DNA of 64,000 nt from contig JAACJM010000033.1 of assembly GCA_013368315.1 (NCBI GenBank), forward strand, positions 544,407-608,406. The letters are read 5' to 3'. A program made the translations under genes and the position numbers. The notes below the pieces were generated by a model. That model worked only from the letters and a program-made list of their open reading frames with translations. It was not told the DNA's origin and made no database searches. Shown here in pieces: positions 34,283 through 46,439 of this stretch. How positions within the stretch are numbered: the stretch's first letter is position 1; each line of letters opens with the position of its first letter. This DNA comes from Tetrapyrgos nigripes (taxonomy: Eukaryota > Basidiomycota > Agaricomycetes > Agaricales > Campanellaceae).

Positions 34283-36666
34283 GTATGTACCCCATCTTCT
34301 GACAACTTTTCCTTGCTCTGATCCCATTATCCAGAAGGCTGCCTGTGGTTTCGTTGATTTAGCACCTTTTGTACTTTTGCTCGTCAATCTATCACTGGGG
34401 TTAAACATCTTCATTTGGATCTGCTATACCAAGCCTTGAAGTCAGGGATACCTAGGTGCTTGCTCTCGCCCGACTGCTAAACCTACCGACTAGGGGCTAA
34501 AGAAAAGGCCATTCAAGTAAATGAAGTTGGGACAGCTGCTGGACCTAACGTTGTGATTGAGAGAAACGAAAGTGGTGGTGAGGATGAGTTTGTCAGCGTT
34601 GCTCTCTCCCTGTCCTCGCCTTCACTCTCGGCATTTCAGCTGGACATTGCTGCCCTCTGTCTCTCCTGTTGCACAAACTCTGACACTTGGGCTAACACAC
34701 GTCACGCCCAGAGTGTACAGACGTCTCTACTGGTCAGTGTTCTATACTAACTGGATATCCAGGAGGAGTATCCTTCCTGCCCACAGTGTCCATCCCACTT
34801 CACAACGAGTTTACGGACATTCTCGCCCCATTACTGTTTACAAAGCACTCTGTGTGAGTTGAGCTTCAGTTTCAACTTCAGTTCCAGTGCTATTTCGTGC
34901 TCATCCCGGATAAGAAATGTCGTTCCAGTTCCTGACTCACCGCACTCTCGGTGCTCAAAATACCGCCGATTCCGTCTTCGTCCTGGCTGATATCGCACAA
35001 CGTTACCTTTGGACTCTCTGGGAACTCAAAGTCGATATCATTGTGGTATCGTAAGTACAAGTTGATTCTATCTTCACTTCGTTGACTTCATAGTACCAGC
35101 TGTGGGCTGCACGTTCATCGTAACAGCAACTGACACTGGACCATCCGTTGTTTGAGGCAATCCAGCCAGCAGGTCGCTACTATCCACTGGGCTGGTGCTA
35201 ACTCAATTCTACGTACTTGTGAACACCCACTTGACTTGATTTACGGCGAATGGACGGTCATGTAAGTTCACTGCATATTACCTTACGCTTCTATTGACCT
35301 ATTCCTTAGTTCCAATGATCTCGTCCTCGAAGCAATGGCGAGAAATTTTAGAAACGGGCTGCCACCTGCCCTTCTTTAGCCGAAGTTCTCTGCATTTATG
35401 TTTTGTCATTTGCAATTGCTTAGTATACGTTTTCTGTACTTGCTGTCATGTAACGCAAATCTTCTTGCTACCAATCAAATCAAATGTATTATTTAAGGCA
35501 CAGATTGAATGGTCGGACTGAACTCCGCACAGCTTACTTGACCTGGACCTGCTCCCTCTTCCTCCTCTTCCAGACTTGCCTCTAGCTCATTCCTCTTTAC
35601 TTTGCCCTATGCATCCCTCCTTCTCGCTCATGCTAGTTCCCTCGGCTTGCTTACAATGGCGATCATAACGGAGCACTGTGTTACCTTCACCAGAACCCGT
35701 ACTGTCTAGTCGAACACGTTCTAGTTTTTTTTCCTTCTTGGTCCCTCATCACCAACACCCGCACACTACTGGGCCACAAGTGAGAATGCAGGTACGAAAG
35801 GTTCTTGCTCCACCTGCGCAAAGGTTGTGGAAGGATGAAGAATTGTGCGTTTTTATTCGCCTTGGTTGATTCACCAGTCGTTCATATTTCCTCATTTTCT
35901 ACTAGATTCGAAAACACATGGAACCCAGACGGTACTCTGAGTCCCATCCACCAAGAATATTGTCTACATCTCTTGTCTACATCAGCATCAATTTACCTCC
36001 GTAACCTTGCCAACAAGGAAGAACACCGTTATCCAAGCAGTCTCCAAGCTTTGTTGCTTCGAGATTGTCCTTCTAGCAGCTGTATCTCCCTTTTCCTCTC
36101 GGGGTATATACCCTTCGTTACCATGAACCAACCATGGATGCGTCACGACATCGTACACTACGCAATTCGGAGTTGGATTAGGAGTCTCAGCAGGGGTACG
36201 GGTCTGTCTCACGGCGTCCTCTACGCACCCTCAGGATCAACGCCCACCCGAATAAGCCAAACCATCGTCACTGGAGAGAGTTTCGTTGAGGTTATTGCAT
36301 GTGCTGATCTTCCCTTTGAGAGGTTCCGAGGGTGGTTCCGTGGAGGACATGGAATACGAGTGAGTCGTTCCTGTTCCACACTGCTCTTGTCATTTTTATT
36401 TCTTTTTCGCAATTTTTTCCATCGCCCTGCATGTCATGCTAACCACATGTGTGCATACATCCAGGTCTACTCCTCTGCCGCCTCTTCAACAAGAACAAAC
36501 CAAGTCATGCTCTCATTCCAAATCCTCCTCCAACAAACGTGATTGCGGGTCCTTCTGTTCTTCCTATCCCCATACGTGCTTGACCACACATCGGTATCCT
36601 ACTGGGACACTCTCATTATCATCTTCGGCCACACGTAACTCTTGACGAGACCGCACTATCGTCTTG
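34283..36666. other. Region with only weak gene evidence
   Basis: Candidate exons read MSFQFLTHRTLGAQNTADSV (from about 34918), HWAGANSILRTCEHPL (about 35180) and MNQPWMRHDIVHYAIRSWIR (36123). They have plausible splice signals around them, but I could not assemble a consistent gene and recognise none of them. Confidence 0.3.
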
Positions 36667-37230
36667 ATGCCGGACACTGAAACCGACATCAATCAAAATC
36701 ATACTTATGTCGAAATTCGAGTCGTGCCTGACGTGGAAGCTACTCTTTCACCGAAGCCAGAACGGTATGTACACGCATTTGTGTTACCTTTTTTTTACTT
36801 ATTGATCGTGTAATTCAGAGCACTTCACCTTTACATCCATAAGAATTCTGGAAGTAATTCCGACTTTCACAAGTTTAGAACCAGAGACTTGCTTTCTGCA
36901 GTAAGTGCGGGGAAATGGTATGCTGTTCCTTTCTAAAACTTTCCCTTAATAGGTCCTACCCCTCACAAAGTACGACTGCAAAGTTGTTACCAATGCTCAC
37001 TCACTCGAGTTTCTGCTCACTTGTCTTTTTAAGACTTCAGACTTCAGTATTTGGTTCATCGTTGATACAGGCAGCTCTTTATGGTGCAGGTGCGTTCCGG
37101 CATCCTTTTCTTCATGTGATCGTTTCACTAATATTCATGGTCTCTTAGAAAGCATTCTTATCCACATCTAAACCCACACTCTTCTCGCGTTCCTTTCTCA
37201 GGATTGGCAGTGCCAGCGCTTTCATTATAA
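36667..37230 (+). CDS. Hypothetical protein, 132 residues, four exons
   Basis: Exons 36667-36764, 36819-36900, 36953-37089 and 37149-37230 join in consistent phase with GT-AG introns of 52-59 nt and end at TAA. The product has an acidic N-terminus (MPDTETDINQNHTYVEIRVV), a basic middle (LHLYIHKNSGSNSDFHKF), a LEFLLTCLF hydrophobic patch and a His/Pro/Ser tail. No domain is recognised. The third intron could be placed differently. It lies 372 nt upstream of the second two-helix membrane protein gene. Confidence 0.4.
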
Positions 37231-37602
37231 TGCACCCTTCCATCCGCACAGTATATTTCTTCGAAGTTACCGTTCACGTCAAATTGCCCGAATATATTCC
37301 TTCGATTTTGGGTTTCTACTATCTAGCAAGTTCTCCATTTTGCCCCCTCCTCCAAGTGCTTGACTTCCTGACAACAATGCATCAACATTTCAATCCCTTC
37401 ATGCTGGTGGCTACACCTAATCACACTCTGAGTAGAGGTGATTGGTCATCTGTCACTTCCTTTGTTTCCTTTGGTATTAAACCACTTGTGAGGCTCATGA
37501 CCACATCCAGTTTCAGCTCTCACTTTCATCTTTCATCAAGGCGAGTTATGGCTTCTCCTCCCGCTGTACCAGTCACTCAGTGCATTGCTTCTTACAGTTA
37601 CA

Positions 37603-37975
37603 ATGTCCAACCTGGCAACCGTGAAGATCACCGTTCCAGAGTCCCTTGCAATTGTTGCCGCCTCTTTCATTGCCACTGTCATGATCAAAACTGCTCTCAC
37701 CCTCCAAGAGTTAAAAGATGTTGTGATGAACCTCAGGGGCCCAGTTGGTGTGTAGGCTTTCTCCTCGTGAGTTCGTTGTGCCCGTTTCAATCCAGCGTTT
37801 ACTCACTCTTTGTCAAAGAGATCCTTCCTGCTTGGTGCAATTGGGATGGTCTGCATTCCGAACTCTACTTTTAATGTTCCTTGTCTGCTTCATAGTCGCG
37901 TTCCTTACTGCCTTGGTGGAACACGTGCTTGGCTACGAAGTCGCCCCACGACGCGCTTTAGTCCACCGTCAATGA
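37603..37975 (+). CDS. Small two-helix membrane protein, copy 2
   Basis: Exons 37603-37749 and 37796-37975 join in phase across a 46-nt intron, giving 108 residues ending TGA. Segment 1 is near residues 11-30 (VPESLAIVAASFIATVMIKT), followed by a LTLQELKDVV loop. Segment 2 (LLLMFLVCFIVAFLTALV) is near residues 72-90, followed by a basic tail (APRRALVHRQ). Size, single intron, hydrophobic spacing and the LQELK/LEDLK block match the gene at 14879-15245, so they are probable paralogues. Family and target membrane are unknown. Confidence 0.5.
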
Positions 37976-39069
37976 TAGTATCATGGAGTAGAATTAGTGC
38001 AGTTAACATTAGGGTCTGTAAAGATATAGTACAGATTGTTGAGTAGAATCCGTGTGGAGGAGGAGGAGATTTAGTTACGATTAGGGTCTGTCGAAATCTA
38101 CTGTAATTTGGATTTTTTGTGTGACGCGTCTAATAACCGAAGTGACGCTTTCTTAGTCCGATCATTACCCCAACGACAACTTCATAGCGGCTAGCAGCTT
38201 TCCTCTCTTTCCTCTCTTTCCTATCCCGCTTCATACGTTTTTCTCATACTTTCTCTGGGTTTGGCTGATACTTTGCATTCTGTTTGCTCAGTTCAAGCCA
38301 ACATTGTTGACACCACTTGTATACGCCTACCAATGAGACCCAACTCATTTACAGTCTGAAAATCGACTCGCCTCGCTATTTCCTAGTTCTCCTTTCCCAG
38401 AACATCTTCCTGTCATGTCCCCTGCGTGGTTATCGAACTTTCTTTGCCCACATACACTCAGTTTTGTACAGTTTTATCGGAACTTTCTTTTTGAGCACCA
38501 CTTACGCTCGGAATGGTGATAGGCGTCCTTAATGACACCCCAGAATTATTTTCGGTGAGCTCGTCACTGTAGCCGTCCTGCTTGCTGTTCTGAACGTTCT
38601 CCCAGTCGACTTCTGACTGCCCAAAAATAAGTACTCTGTAAGTCTCACTCTCAGCTGGCGGCACCCATATCCTCATCTGCAGTCACTAGCTACATTTCGA
38701 GATCTCGGTCATCCTGACCTTTGCCATGTCGTCAAAAGCAACAGGAGAAGTGGTGAAAGAGATGTGTGTATCAAGATACTCTTTCTGGCATTGCAAGCTA
38801 ACGGATATCCAGGTCGGCTCGTATCACTACATCTCCGGCGTTGACACCTCGTCATCCGCTTCATTGGCAACTCTTCCAGAACCATGCTTATCGGCCAAAG
38901 CTCTCCTTTCCAGGCGTCTTTCTCGTCCTCAAGCTCGCTAAGCGTCAATAGTCGCCATGGGACACGTTCAGTATCAGTGACGCCATATCCATCACATTCA
39001 CCAGCATTAATGGTTACCCTCACCCTTAACCTCTTCCTTTCCCGCAGACATTCGAAACCAGCCCAGTAT
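37976..39069. other. Intergenic, no supportable gene
   Basis: Contains CTTTCC-rich stretches (38200-38270) and short frames only. Sequence close to 39070 may hold further decayed P450 exons. Confidence 0.4.
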
Positions 39070-39990
39070 CCTTGCCCTCCAGAGGCTTCCCTTCTATCTT
39101 TCATACAACCTCTGCCCAAACACCCTTGACACTGCGACGGAATTTCTCTTTGGTTCTAGCTCTCATAACCCTCAACACTTTTCTATACTACCCTCACCAC
39201 TTCTCCCAATCCATTCCAAGTCCAGCTCAAGCAGGTTACAACTTCGCTTCGGTGTTCTATGAAGTGCAAGAGGTTATTTCCAACCGAGAACGCATCTGAG
39301 ATGATGTTTGGCCTTTGTTTGAGATTCTGAAGGATAAGACAGATAAGCATATGAAGATAGTGGGCGGGTACGTCGAGAGGGTCGTCGAGGAGGCACTTGC
39401 GCAGAGATGAAAGCTGTTGAGGAAGGTCAACAGATTGGAATGAGTAGATGAGGTCAAGGAGGATGAGACACAATTTGACCATTTGTTTAAGATCACAGAC
39501 GGTGAGTACAACATACCAAAGTCTTTTCATCGCTTTCATAAGTTTACAGACCCCACGGTTCTCTGAGGCGAAACCCTTAACATTCTTCTCGCTGGTCGTG
39601 ATACCAACACTCATTATCACACAACTTTTTTTTTCCTTCCTCGAGCCCCAACCCACAAATCTACAAACCCAGCCTACCCCTACACCTGTCTCACCTTGGT
39701 CCCCTAACTCACCAGTACCCACCTCCAACTCACCTGCGCCTTCAGTATCAGAAAGCTCATATTGATGCTATTCATACTTGGCCAAGATGTCTTGTAAATG
39801 GTAGATTTAACCCCAGGAGCAGTGCATGGACGATAAGTCCATTTGTGTCGGGTGCTTGGATGTGGGTTGCTGGACAACAAGCTGGTTTGCTTCGGTGTAT
39901 GAGTGTGGATAATCAGGTGGTATCTGATTTGTTTGTGGCCGTGTTGAGGAATGTTCTACCGCAGTGATTGAGAGCTGGGGTGAAGATTGA
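39070..39990 (+). pseudogene. Cytochrome P450 relic
   Basis: Blocks in P450 order are: LDTATEFLFG (39124); FASVFYEVQEVISNRERI, VWPLFEILKDKT and MKIVGGYVERVVEEAL (39.24-39.40 kb); KEDETQFDHLFKITD; then, after a 48-nt intron (39502-39549), the I-helix GETLNILLAGRDT. This matches the fungal class-II P450 style (CYP63/CYP5144-like). In-frame TGA occurs at 39297, 39408, 39441 and 39564, each in an Arg-compatible position (e.g. RERI[R], VL[R]GETLN). A frame change lies between LFGSS and the next block. After the AGRDT motif the sequence is heavily decayed; only a GQQ-containing remnant near 39880 hints at the heme-binding region. No intact heme loop is visible, so it cannot encode an active enzyme. 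Confidence 0.7.
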
Positions 39991-40190
39991 AAGGGAGAAG
40001 TTCAAGAGGTCGTATGGGTGAGTTAGTTTTCGTTGTATCGTCTTGAAAATCTTTCCAATGTGTTGGTGTGCAGGAACGCAAGAGTTGAGACGCTGTTGAT
40101 GTTCGTGCAGGTGTATTTGATGTCTGCGTCAGTGTATGGTGTAAGGAGACTGTAGAGCATATATCGCTGAGCGGTGGTGGGGAAATCTAT

Positions 40191-40211
40191 CATCATCATC
40201 ATCATCATCAT
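40191..40211. repeat. ATC trinucleotide microsatellite
   Basis: A run of about seven ATC units; the poly-Met frame on the other strand comes from it. Confidence 0.9.
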
Positions 40212-40828
40212 GGCGATGAGGAGAGGGAATCTGGGTGAGTTTCCTTTCTGTCTGTTTTCTTATACTTGTCAAGGCTGATGCATTCTTTTTCAGTCTAGCA
40301 TCAGATTCCCTATCTTACTGACAATGTTGTCCTTCCTGTCGTTGATCGCGTCCACTGAATTCTACGACAATCATTCCAAATTAGTCGAGAGTATGTAGAG
40401 CAACTTCTGTTTTGCCAGCGCTGGATCTAATGTCCCCTCTCTCAGTAACTGGAAACTGCATACCTTCATTCAGCTCACTCATTGTTTCGTTAACGTCCTC
40501 ATCCTCTCATTGGTTGTTTAATAACGAACGACGGCCAAAGACATTACTCGGAACTCTCCTCCCCAATAGATACTGCTGATCGCTGACAACACGAACAGAA
40601 TTACCGGTATCCAAATTCTCATCAAGTAGAGGTGGTGGAACTTTAGGTCTACTGCTGTCAAACAGACAGCCTTACCTCTGACAAAGTCTGCTGTCTTTTT
40701 GAGCTACAACAGTAGAGTAGAATAACAATGGAATGTTTAAATTTATAAATTGAAACGTCTACTACAAGGGAATGCCAAGGATATTAAGAATTGCATACTG
40801 TACACAGAAAACAGATGAATATTATGTG

Positions 40829-41805
40829 TCAAATCCCGTTCAAAGTATCTTGCATTGATGCCTTTACCGAGGCAAGCTTTGCCTCCTTCAACTCCAACCA
40901 CTGTGCCATGTCCTTAAGCTGGGACTTCAAACTCTTCTCGACATTATGCTGGTCCATGAGCTCACTGGCGAGATTGCTGATCGCACTCTCATTCTCCTTC
41001 AACTTCTTGTCTCTAATCTCCACCGTCTCTCGCAATTTCTTGACCATATCCTGGAGTTCCACCATCAACTGATCGTCAGTGGACAAAGAATCATGCACAG
41101 CTTCATGGACGAAAACATCCTGTAATTCTTGTTGAGTCGACGTACACATACTAGGATATTACTAGAGACCGTGCTCACAATTCTTTGATACGTTGAGGCT
41201 AGTTTGACCAGTGCATGTACGGACGATGTTGCATTTGCCATTGCCTGAATACAAAACAGCGTTCAATAGTAAGCAGCTAAATTGAACGAAATACTTACCT
41301 TTTCGAGCTGTACGAGAGGATTAGTCTGATACAGATAATCTTTCAAAGATGCAACGAATTGGATCAAGGATGGCTTGTCTTGAAGGTTAAGATAGCTGCT
41401 GTTGGAGTCTGCCTTCTTGTAGCTAAGGGCAAAGAAAACGGTAAGACACTAAACAAAGAAGTAGTGGCAGGAGACTCACAACTGGCGACCCGTCTCTGTA
41501 AGAGTCAATTCGTCCGTCTCTTTCAGGGCCAGAATCATTTCGTCATGGTCGTATCTGATGAGCTCGACAAGAGACTCTTCGAGAGCTTCGAGTATTGCTG
41601 CGTCAATCGTTATGTCATGATGGCAAGGAACACGTCTGGTTAGTTTCTGAGTGTAGGAGGCCGCTTGGCGGCAAACGTCTAGAACAGTGACCGTATCCAC
41701 GCTCAGAAGAACCGCAAGAGAAGCAAAGGTCACTAAAAAGAAATGTCGAATAAAACTCAAACAATTGATGACGAAATTCTCACCTAGCTTGCTGAAAGAA
41801 GACAT
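40829..41805 (-). CDS. Hypothetical protein with N-terminal hydrophobic segment and coiled coil
   Basis: Exons 41805-41784, 41732-41480, 41422-41299, 41244-41192 and 41150-40829 join in phase, giving 257 residues ending TGA. The last intron (41 nt) is short and its donor is a best guess. The N-terminus has a hydrophobic segment (TFASLAVLLSV) that could be a signal or anchor. A helical middle (AAILEALEESLVELIRYDHD, LQDKPSLIQFVASLKDYLY) and a long C-terminal coiled coil (VELQDMVKKLRETVEIRDKK, LMDQHNVEKSLKSQLKD) follow. No family is recognised. The model is stop-free, unlike most neighbours. Confidence 0.5.
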
Positions 41806-42329
41806 TGGGTAGGGCTGAGGGCAAGTGCGAGAATCAGAAGTAGGTATTCTAGGCATGGGGAAAGTTGATAGGTAGAGGGGAGAAGAACTGAAAGTAGAAG
41901 ACACATGCTTCTGCTTTTAAGGTGAAGAGACAAAGAAATCGGATGCGTCCGAATGACAAGTCCTTGCAAAGTCTGTGGGTACGTGCTTGGTCACTGCACA
42001 TGATGAGTGTGACCAAGATGTTCGATTGCAAGTCCCGACAGTTACCGACGACGTACGACGAATATCACCAAGACGACTTGGCTGTATATCGACTGCCTGC
42101 ATCAATGCCCAACGTTGGAACGACGTGGGCCTTCATTTCACTCCTTTGCATTTTGAATAGTAGTATCTCATTCAAATCTATCGTACATTTGCCAAAAATA
42201 CTGGACGTATATGTAATAAGCACAGAAAACATAACCACAAAAAGAACAAACATAACAGAAAAAGCATGGTAAAAGCAAAGTGTTGTGAAAGAAGAGAATA
42301 ATAAGCATCATAGATCAATAAGGAATAAC

Positions 42330-44128
42330 CTAATCCTCATCCTCCTTCAAGCCTGAAAACGCGTGGACCGGCCACCTTGAGGAATTGAGCCCAATCCCCA
42401 TCCCAACATCTGTAAGCTCCATACTAGGTCTAGGCTTGAAACTCTCTCTCTTCGCTCTAGATGCTGTTGACGAGGACGATGATGATCCAGATACATTCCT
42501 GTTCCTTGCAGCACCTGTACCATACCCTCTGTTCATTGTCGAAGCTGTGCGAATCCCGACAGGGAAACCTCCTGATCCTGCATGCCCACTAGTATATGCA
42601 CTCGTAAACACCCCTCCTGCGAGCATACATTTGTGTCCTAGCGCGTGATGCTGCGTGCCAGGCTTGGGTATAGGCATCGATATGGGCACGGGTCTAGGAT
42701 TCCTTCTGAACTCGCTTTCTCATCTTCTCTTCTCTCAAAAGACGTCCTGGGTCCTGGGATCCTGGGCCAGTCAGACGAGTTTGGTCGCTAGCAGCAGCAG
42801 CCAACTCTCGTTCTTCGTCGCATATCTCAAAGTACTTCCTCATGCTCGCAAGAAGTGGTGCTTTGAGTCTCTTCTCTTCCTGCAATTTCTGAATCTCATC
42901 TTCATGAATACCAAACAACTCTTCCGTATGCTCGGTAGTTAGTATACAAAGAAAAAAAGATTGACAATAGATAACCACTTACCATCCATGAAAGCTCCAG
43001 AGGCACCTCTCTCCTCCTCACCTGTCATCAACTCATCACATAACCTGAAAATTTGTCCTCTGGCGCACTGGATGAAGTCTCCCATCCTTTCCCTCTTCAA
43101 CTCCAACATCCTCTCCAACTCGTCCTCATAAGCCCTAACACACTCTTCTGTACTACCCCGGTTCATGTCGACGAACACATCCATATCCTCTTGGTCCACT
43201 TTCAGCCTCTGCCATAGAGGTTCTAGTGGAGCATACATGGCCTGGATATGTGATTCTCGTCTTCGTTTGGTTTCTTCGAGGGTGGAGCACAAGTGAGATG
43301 CCCAAGACATGAGTGCTGCGGATAGATTAACGTTGTTGAGGCCAAGAGGTGGAGAGCTGAGTGTCTGAGAAGAAGCTGAACGGCCCTCTGCCTCAGCTGC
43401 TTCGATGCGGGCGACAACTGAGGTAACGAAGACACGCCGGTGAGCTATGTCCGAAGATGAAGAAGGGAAAGGGGAGTCTTTGTCATCTGATTCGAGTAAT
43501 GGGAAATAGTCCTTGGAAGTACGAGAAGCGGGAGTGGGTGTTGTGAGGATGAAAGGGTCAAAGGAGGATGCGTGGAGTCCAAGTGAGTGTAGATCGCGAG
43601 TTGGAAGATGAAGTAGAGCGCGGTATGGGTTCGAGGTCTTCTAATGTGGGTGGTGTGATCCCTAGTTCTGTAAAAGTTCGGATAATTGGTTGAGATGTTT
43701 GAGCTGCAGAGACTAGTCAGGATTGCACTGAGAGGTGAAGACATAAGACTTACTACTTTGCTTTTGCCTCTGACAAGCTCTTTCTCCAACTCGGTTGCTA
43801 CTCTCGTCTTCCTGCGCTGGTGCAGGAGTTGGATGAAGGATATCATGACTGAAGAAGTCAAGAGTTTGAGCGAGAGCATTGAGACGGTTTGTGAGATGGT
43901 ATATATGGTACAACTAGTAAATTGTCAGTACAAAATGAATTGATAGCGCCAAGTGACACCTACTTGTCTGAGTTTCTCTTGGTATTCTGATGCCTGTTCA
44001 AATCTTCTCGGAAGAGCGGTCTCCTTCCTCAACTCTCCAATGCTAGTTCTTGTAGCTTTGATGTTTCCACTGGAAGCGAAGGGTGTACAGTTCATGTCCA
44101 GAGCGTACCACTGTCCACACGACGACAA
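42330..44128 (-). pseudogene. ase1: Ase1/PRC1/MAP65 microtubule-bundling protein relic
   Basis: Blocks in family order are: KATRTSIGELRKETALPRRF and ASEYQEKLRQ (44.05-43.97 kb); LNALAQTL, FFSHDILHPTPAPAQ and ELEKELVRGK (43.9-43.77 kb); ELGITPPTLEDL (43.65 kb); VFVTSVVARIEAAEAEG, ETKRRRESHIQAMYAPLEPL and RGSTEECVRAYEDELERMLE (43.4-43.1 kb); then KAPLLASMRKYFEICDEE and DPGRLLREEKMRKRV (42.87-42.73 kb). The sequence then jumps straight to the family's C-terminal tail (KRESFKPRPSMELTDVGMG). The extreme N-terminus and most of the spectrin-like microtubule-binding domain and linker are missing, and several joins need frame changes. A functional Ase1 crosslinks antiparallel microtubules at the spindle midzone; this copy cannot. 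It is presumably a duplicate of an intact gene elsewhere. Confidence 0.75.
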
Positions 44129-44234
44129 TGTCCTCGGGAGAATGCATATTTCTGTATATACGTGTCAGTATGATTGGACGTACTGCAATAAAACTTGAAA
44201 TACAAGAGTGGGATCCAGTGAGAAGTGAGGGATG

Positions 44235-44350
44235 CTGAAGGGGCAACTATGGGGTAAGGATAGTGATGACGAAAGTAGCAGCGCCGGGATGTCTGAAGGG
44301 GCGACTATGGGGTAAGGATAGTGATCACGAAAGTAGCAGCGCCGGGATGT
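44235..44350. repeat. Two-copy 58-bp tandem repeat
   Basis: Two near-identical 58-bp units (44235-44292, 44293-44350), beginning CTGAAGGGGC and ending GCCGGGATGT, with only a couple of differences. Confidence 0.9.
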
Positions 44351-44739
44351 CATTGGGCCATATCTTCGGACAACATTACCCCGCAGAGAGGGAGTGGACC
44401 TATGCTCGGACCCTCGGGGATACGGTGCTGTAGCTACTATGACACACCGCGGTCCGAGATTAGACCCACAGAGCGCCCATTTCCTTTCCCAGACTGGATA
44501 GTCAAACTATTCAGTCCCACAAAGGGAATATTTTTGCCACTCGAAAGTAATTGTTTACTTTTGACTTTCCACTCCGGGAAAGCTTCTAGATTGGGATATC
44601 TTTCTAGCTGTCTTCCCCATGCATAGAAGTAATTGTTTCTATACAACTTTTAAGCCCCAGAAAGTCATTGTTTCCTTTTAACTTCTGGGCTAACTTCTCA
44701 GCACATATAATAAATGTCTCTGGGCAGTGTCAGCCTCAA

Positions 44740-45900
44740 CAGCTGAAGTTCGTGAAGCAGAAAAGGGAGTTGAGTGCTAAAGAGAAGGAAGAATACCGAG
44801 TTCAGAATAAGTGCTTCAATTGCAGAGAAAAGGACCACTTACCTTGCAATTGTCCCAATAGAAATTCAGTTCCCTCTAAAAAGAAGCACAGGCCCCCTTT
44901 CCACCCTGCTGCAATGAATGTGAATGTTGATTTTGAGGAGGCTGAACATTTGCAATCCTTGGCAGAAATGACAGCAAGCTCCAGTTGAATTGACTTGGGA
45001 ATGGTTGATCTCATCATGGGAGAATGTACTGATGAAGATATGCCTGGACTACAAAATGTCAGTGACTCCAAATCTGAATTTGATGGGTATGAATCTTCTG
45101 AGGCTGAGGGTAGTTCCCCGGATCCATATGACTCGATTTTCCAGATGCGAGGTGGCGCTGGGAGTGATTATGATTCAGAGGATGGGTTTGACTGGGTTCC
45201 AGGCAATGATGATCTATCATCCCTGGAGTCAGTTAGCAATTCAGAAGACGAGAATAGTGATCACGAACCCAATAATTCTGAATATGCAGGCCCAACCAAT
45301 GATCATGACTACCTGTCTGGTTTTCGGGAAGATTCGTCAATCAATGATGGTGACAATGTCCTTGACCTCCAGAGTGTCAGCGACTCAGACACTGACTCCA
45401 TATATGAAGAACTGCTTGTCCCAGTAATAGATGATGCTGTTGGGAATGTTCTAACTGACATGGAAACCATAAGTAACCTGCACTTGGAAGGATCCAAACT
45501 AAAGGTAAACTTACAGTGCCTTCAAAGGCTAGAATGAGTGAATGGAGGTGTGACTGGCCATCAGCAATTAGAATTTAACGCACTGTTGGAAATGCGATTG
45601 CCTGACAAGGTGGATGATTATCCGGACTGTGAAAGCAGTCAGGATGACTCCTTGGATGAAAATCCAGTGATACGCACACCTATGGCCATGATACTGAGCC
45701 ATTACTACTGTCTTGGTGATCCTGTGGGCATACAAATGTCTTTCTTACTGAACCGAGGTGCTCTGTATCCTTGAGATGATCTCGACAACATTTTGAGACC
45801 ATTACAAGATGTTGAGAGATTCTACTGTCACCAGGGGACAGACCCAGATTTATTATACACTGAACCTGGAAATGGGGTTGGTGTACCTCAGGCCATCTGA
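44740..45900 (+). pseudogene. gag: Gag region with CCHC zinc knuckle
   Basis: The zinc knuckle is C-x2-C-x4-H-x4-C (CFNCREKDH then LPCNC; Cys/His codons at 44812, 44821, 44836, 44851). A basic stretch precedes it. A long acidic Asp/Ser/Glu region follows, continuing in the same frame through TGA at 44986, 45535, 45772 and 45898. The knuckle normally binds element RNA during packaging. The N-terminal capsid part is missing. Confidence 0.7.
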
Positions 45901-46439
45901 ATTCCTACTTTTCTTGTGGAAAATCCATCCTTTGATCTGGTAAACTGGTACAGGCATTGGACCATGCAGTTTGCCAGTATTCCGAGACCAAAAAAGCGAA
46001 GCCGACCTGCTCAGTGTTGGTCTAGGATGGAGAATGTTTTATACAGAGGATTTGCGAGGCAGTTGAATTGACTTGTGGACTGTAAAGCAGGAACTATGAG
46101 AGTTGGAGGAAGATTAAGACAATTTTCAATTGTACCTTGTTTCCCCAGTGGGGCTATTCTGATGGATAACCTTCTTGGGATAACTTTGTTCGTAAGGTGA
46201 GAAGTCTTGAAGTGTGTGCGGCTTGACCTTGAGGACTGGTACGAGAAAGCAGTGGGTCAAGTATACTTGAGTGAAAGGCAATGGGAATGGTCTGAGTTGA
46301 ACTACAAAATGGGTTTATGCTTAAGTCCGCATTGAGAAATAAATGAGGGTTATGATGTAATTGAAGAAGCCGGCGGAATTGGGGAAACTGAGCGCTGGCT
46401 TGGCAACATCATTGAGCCCGCGACTTATGCTGGGGCCAC

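Noticed and set aside
37040..37089. VDTGSSLW resembling the pepsin active-site motif
   Set aside because: The surrounding product is about 130 residues with no second aspartate motif or protease fold length, and the peptide spans an uncertain exon; coincidence is more likely.
40023..40211. Minus-strand frame starting with poly-Met
   Set aside because: It is a translation of the ATC microsatellite.
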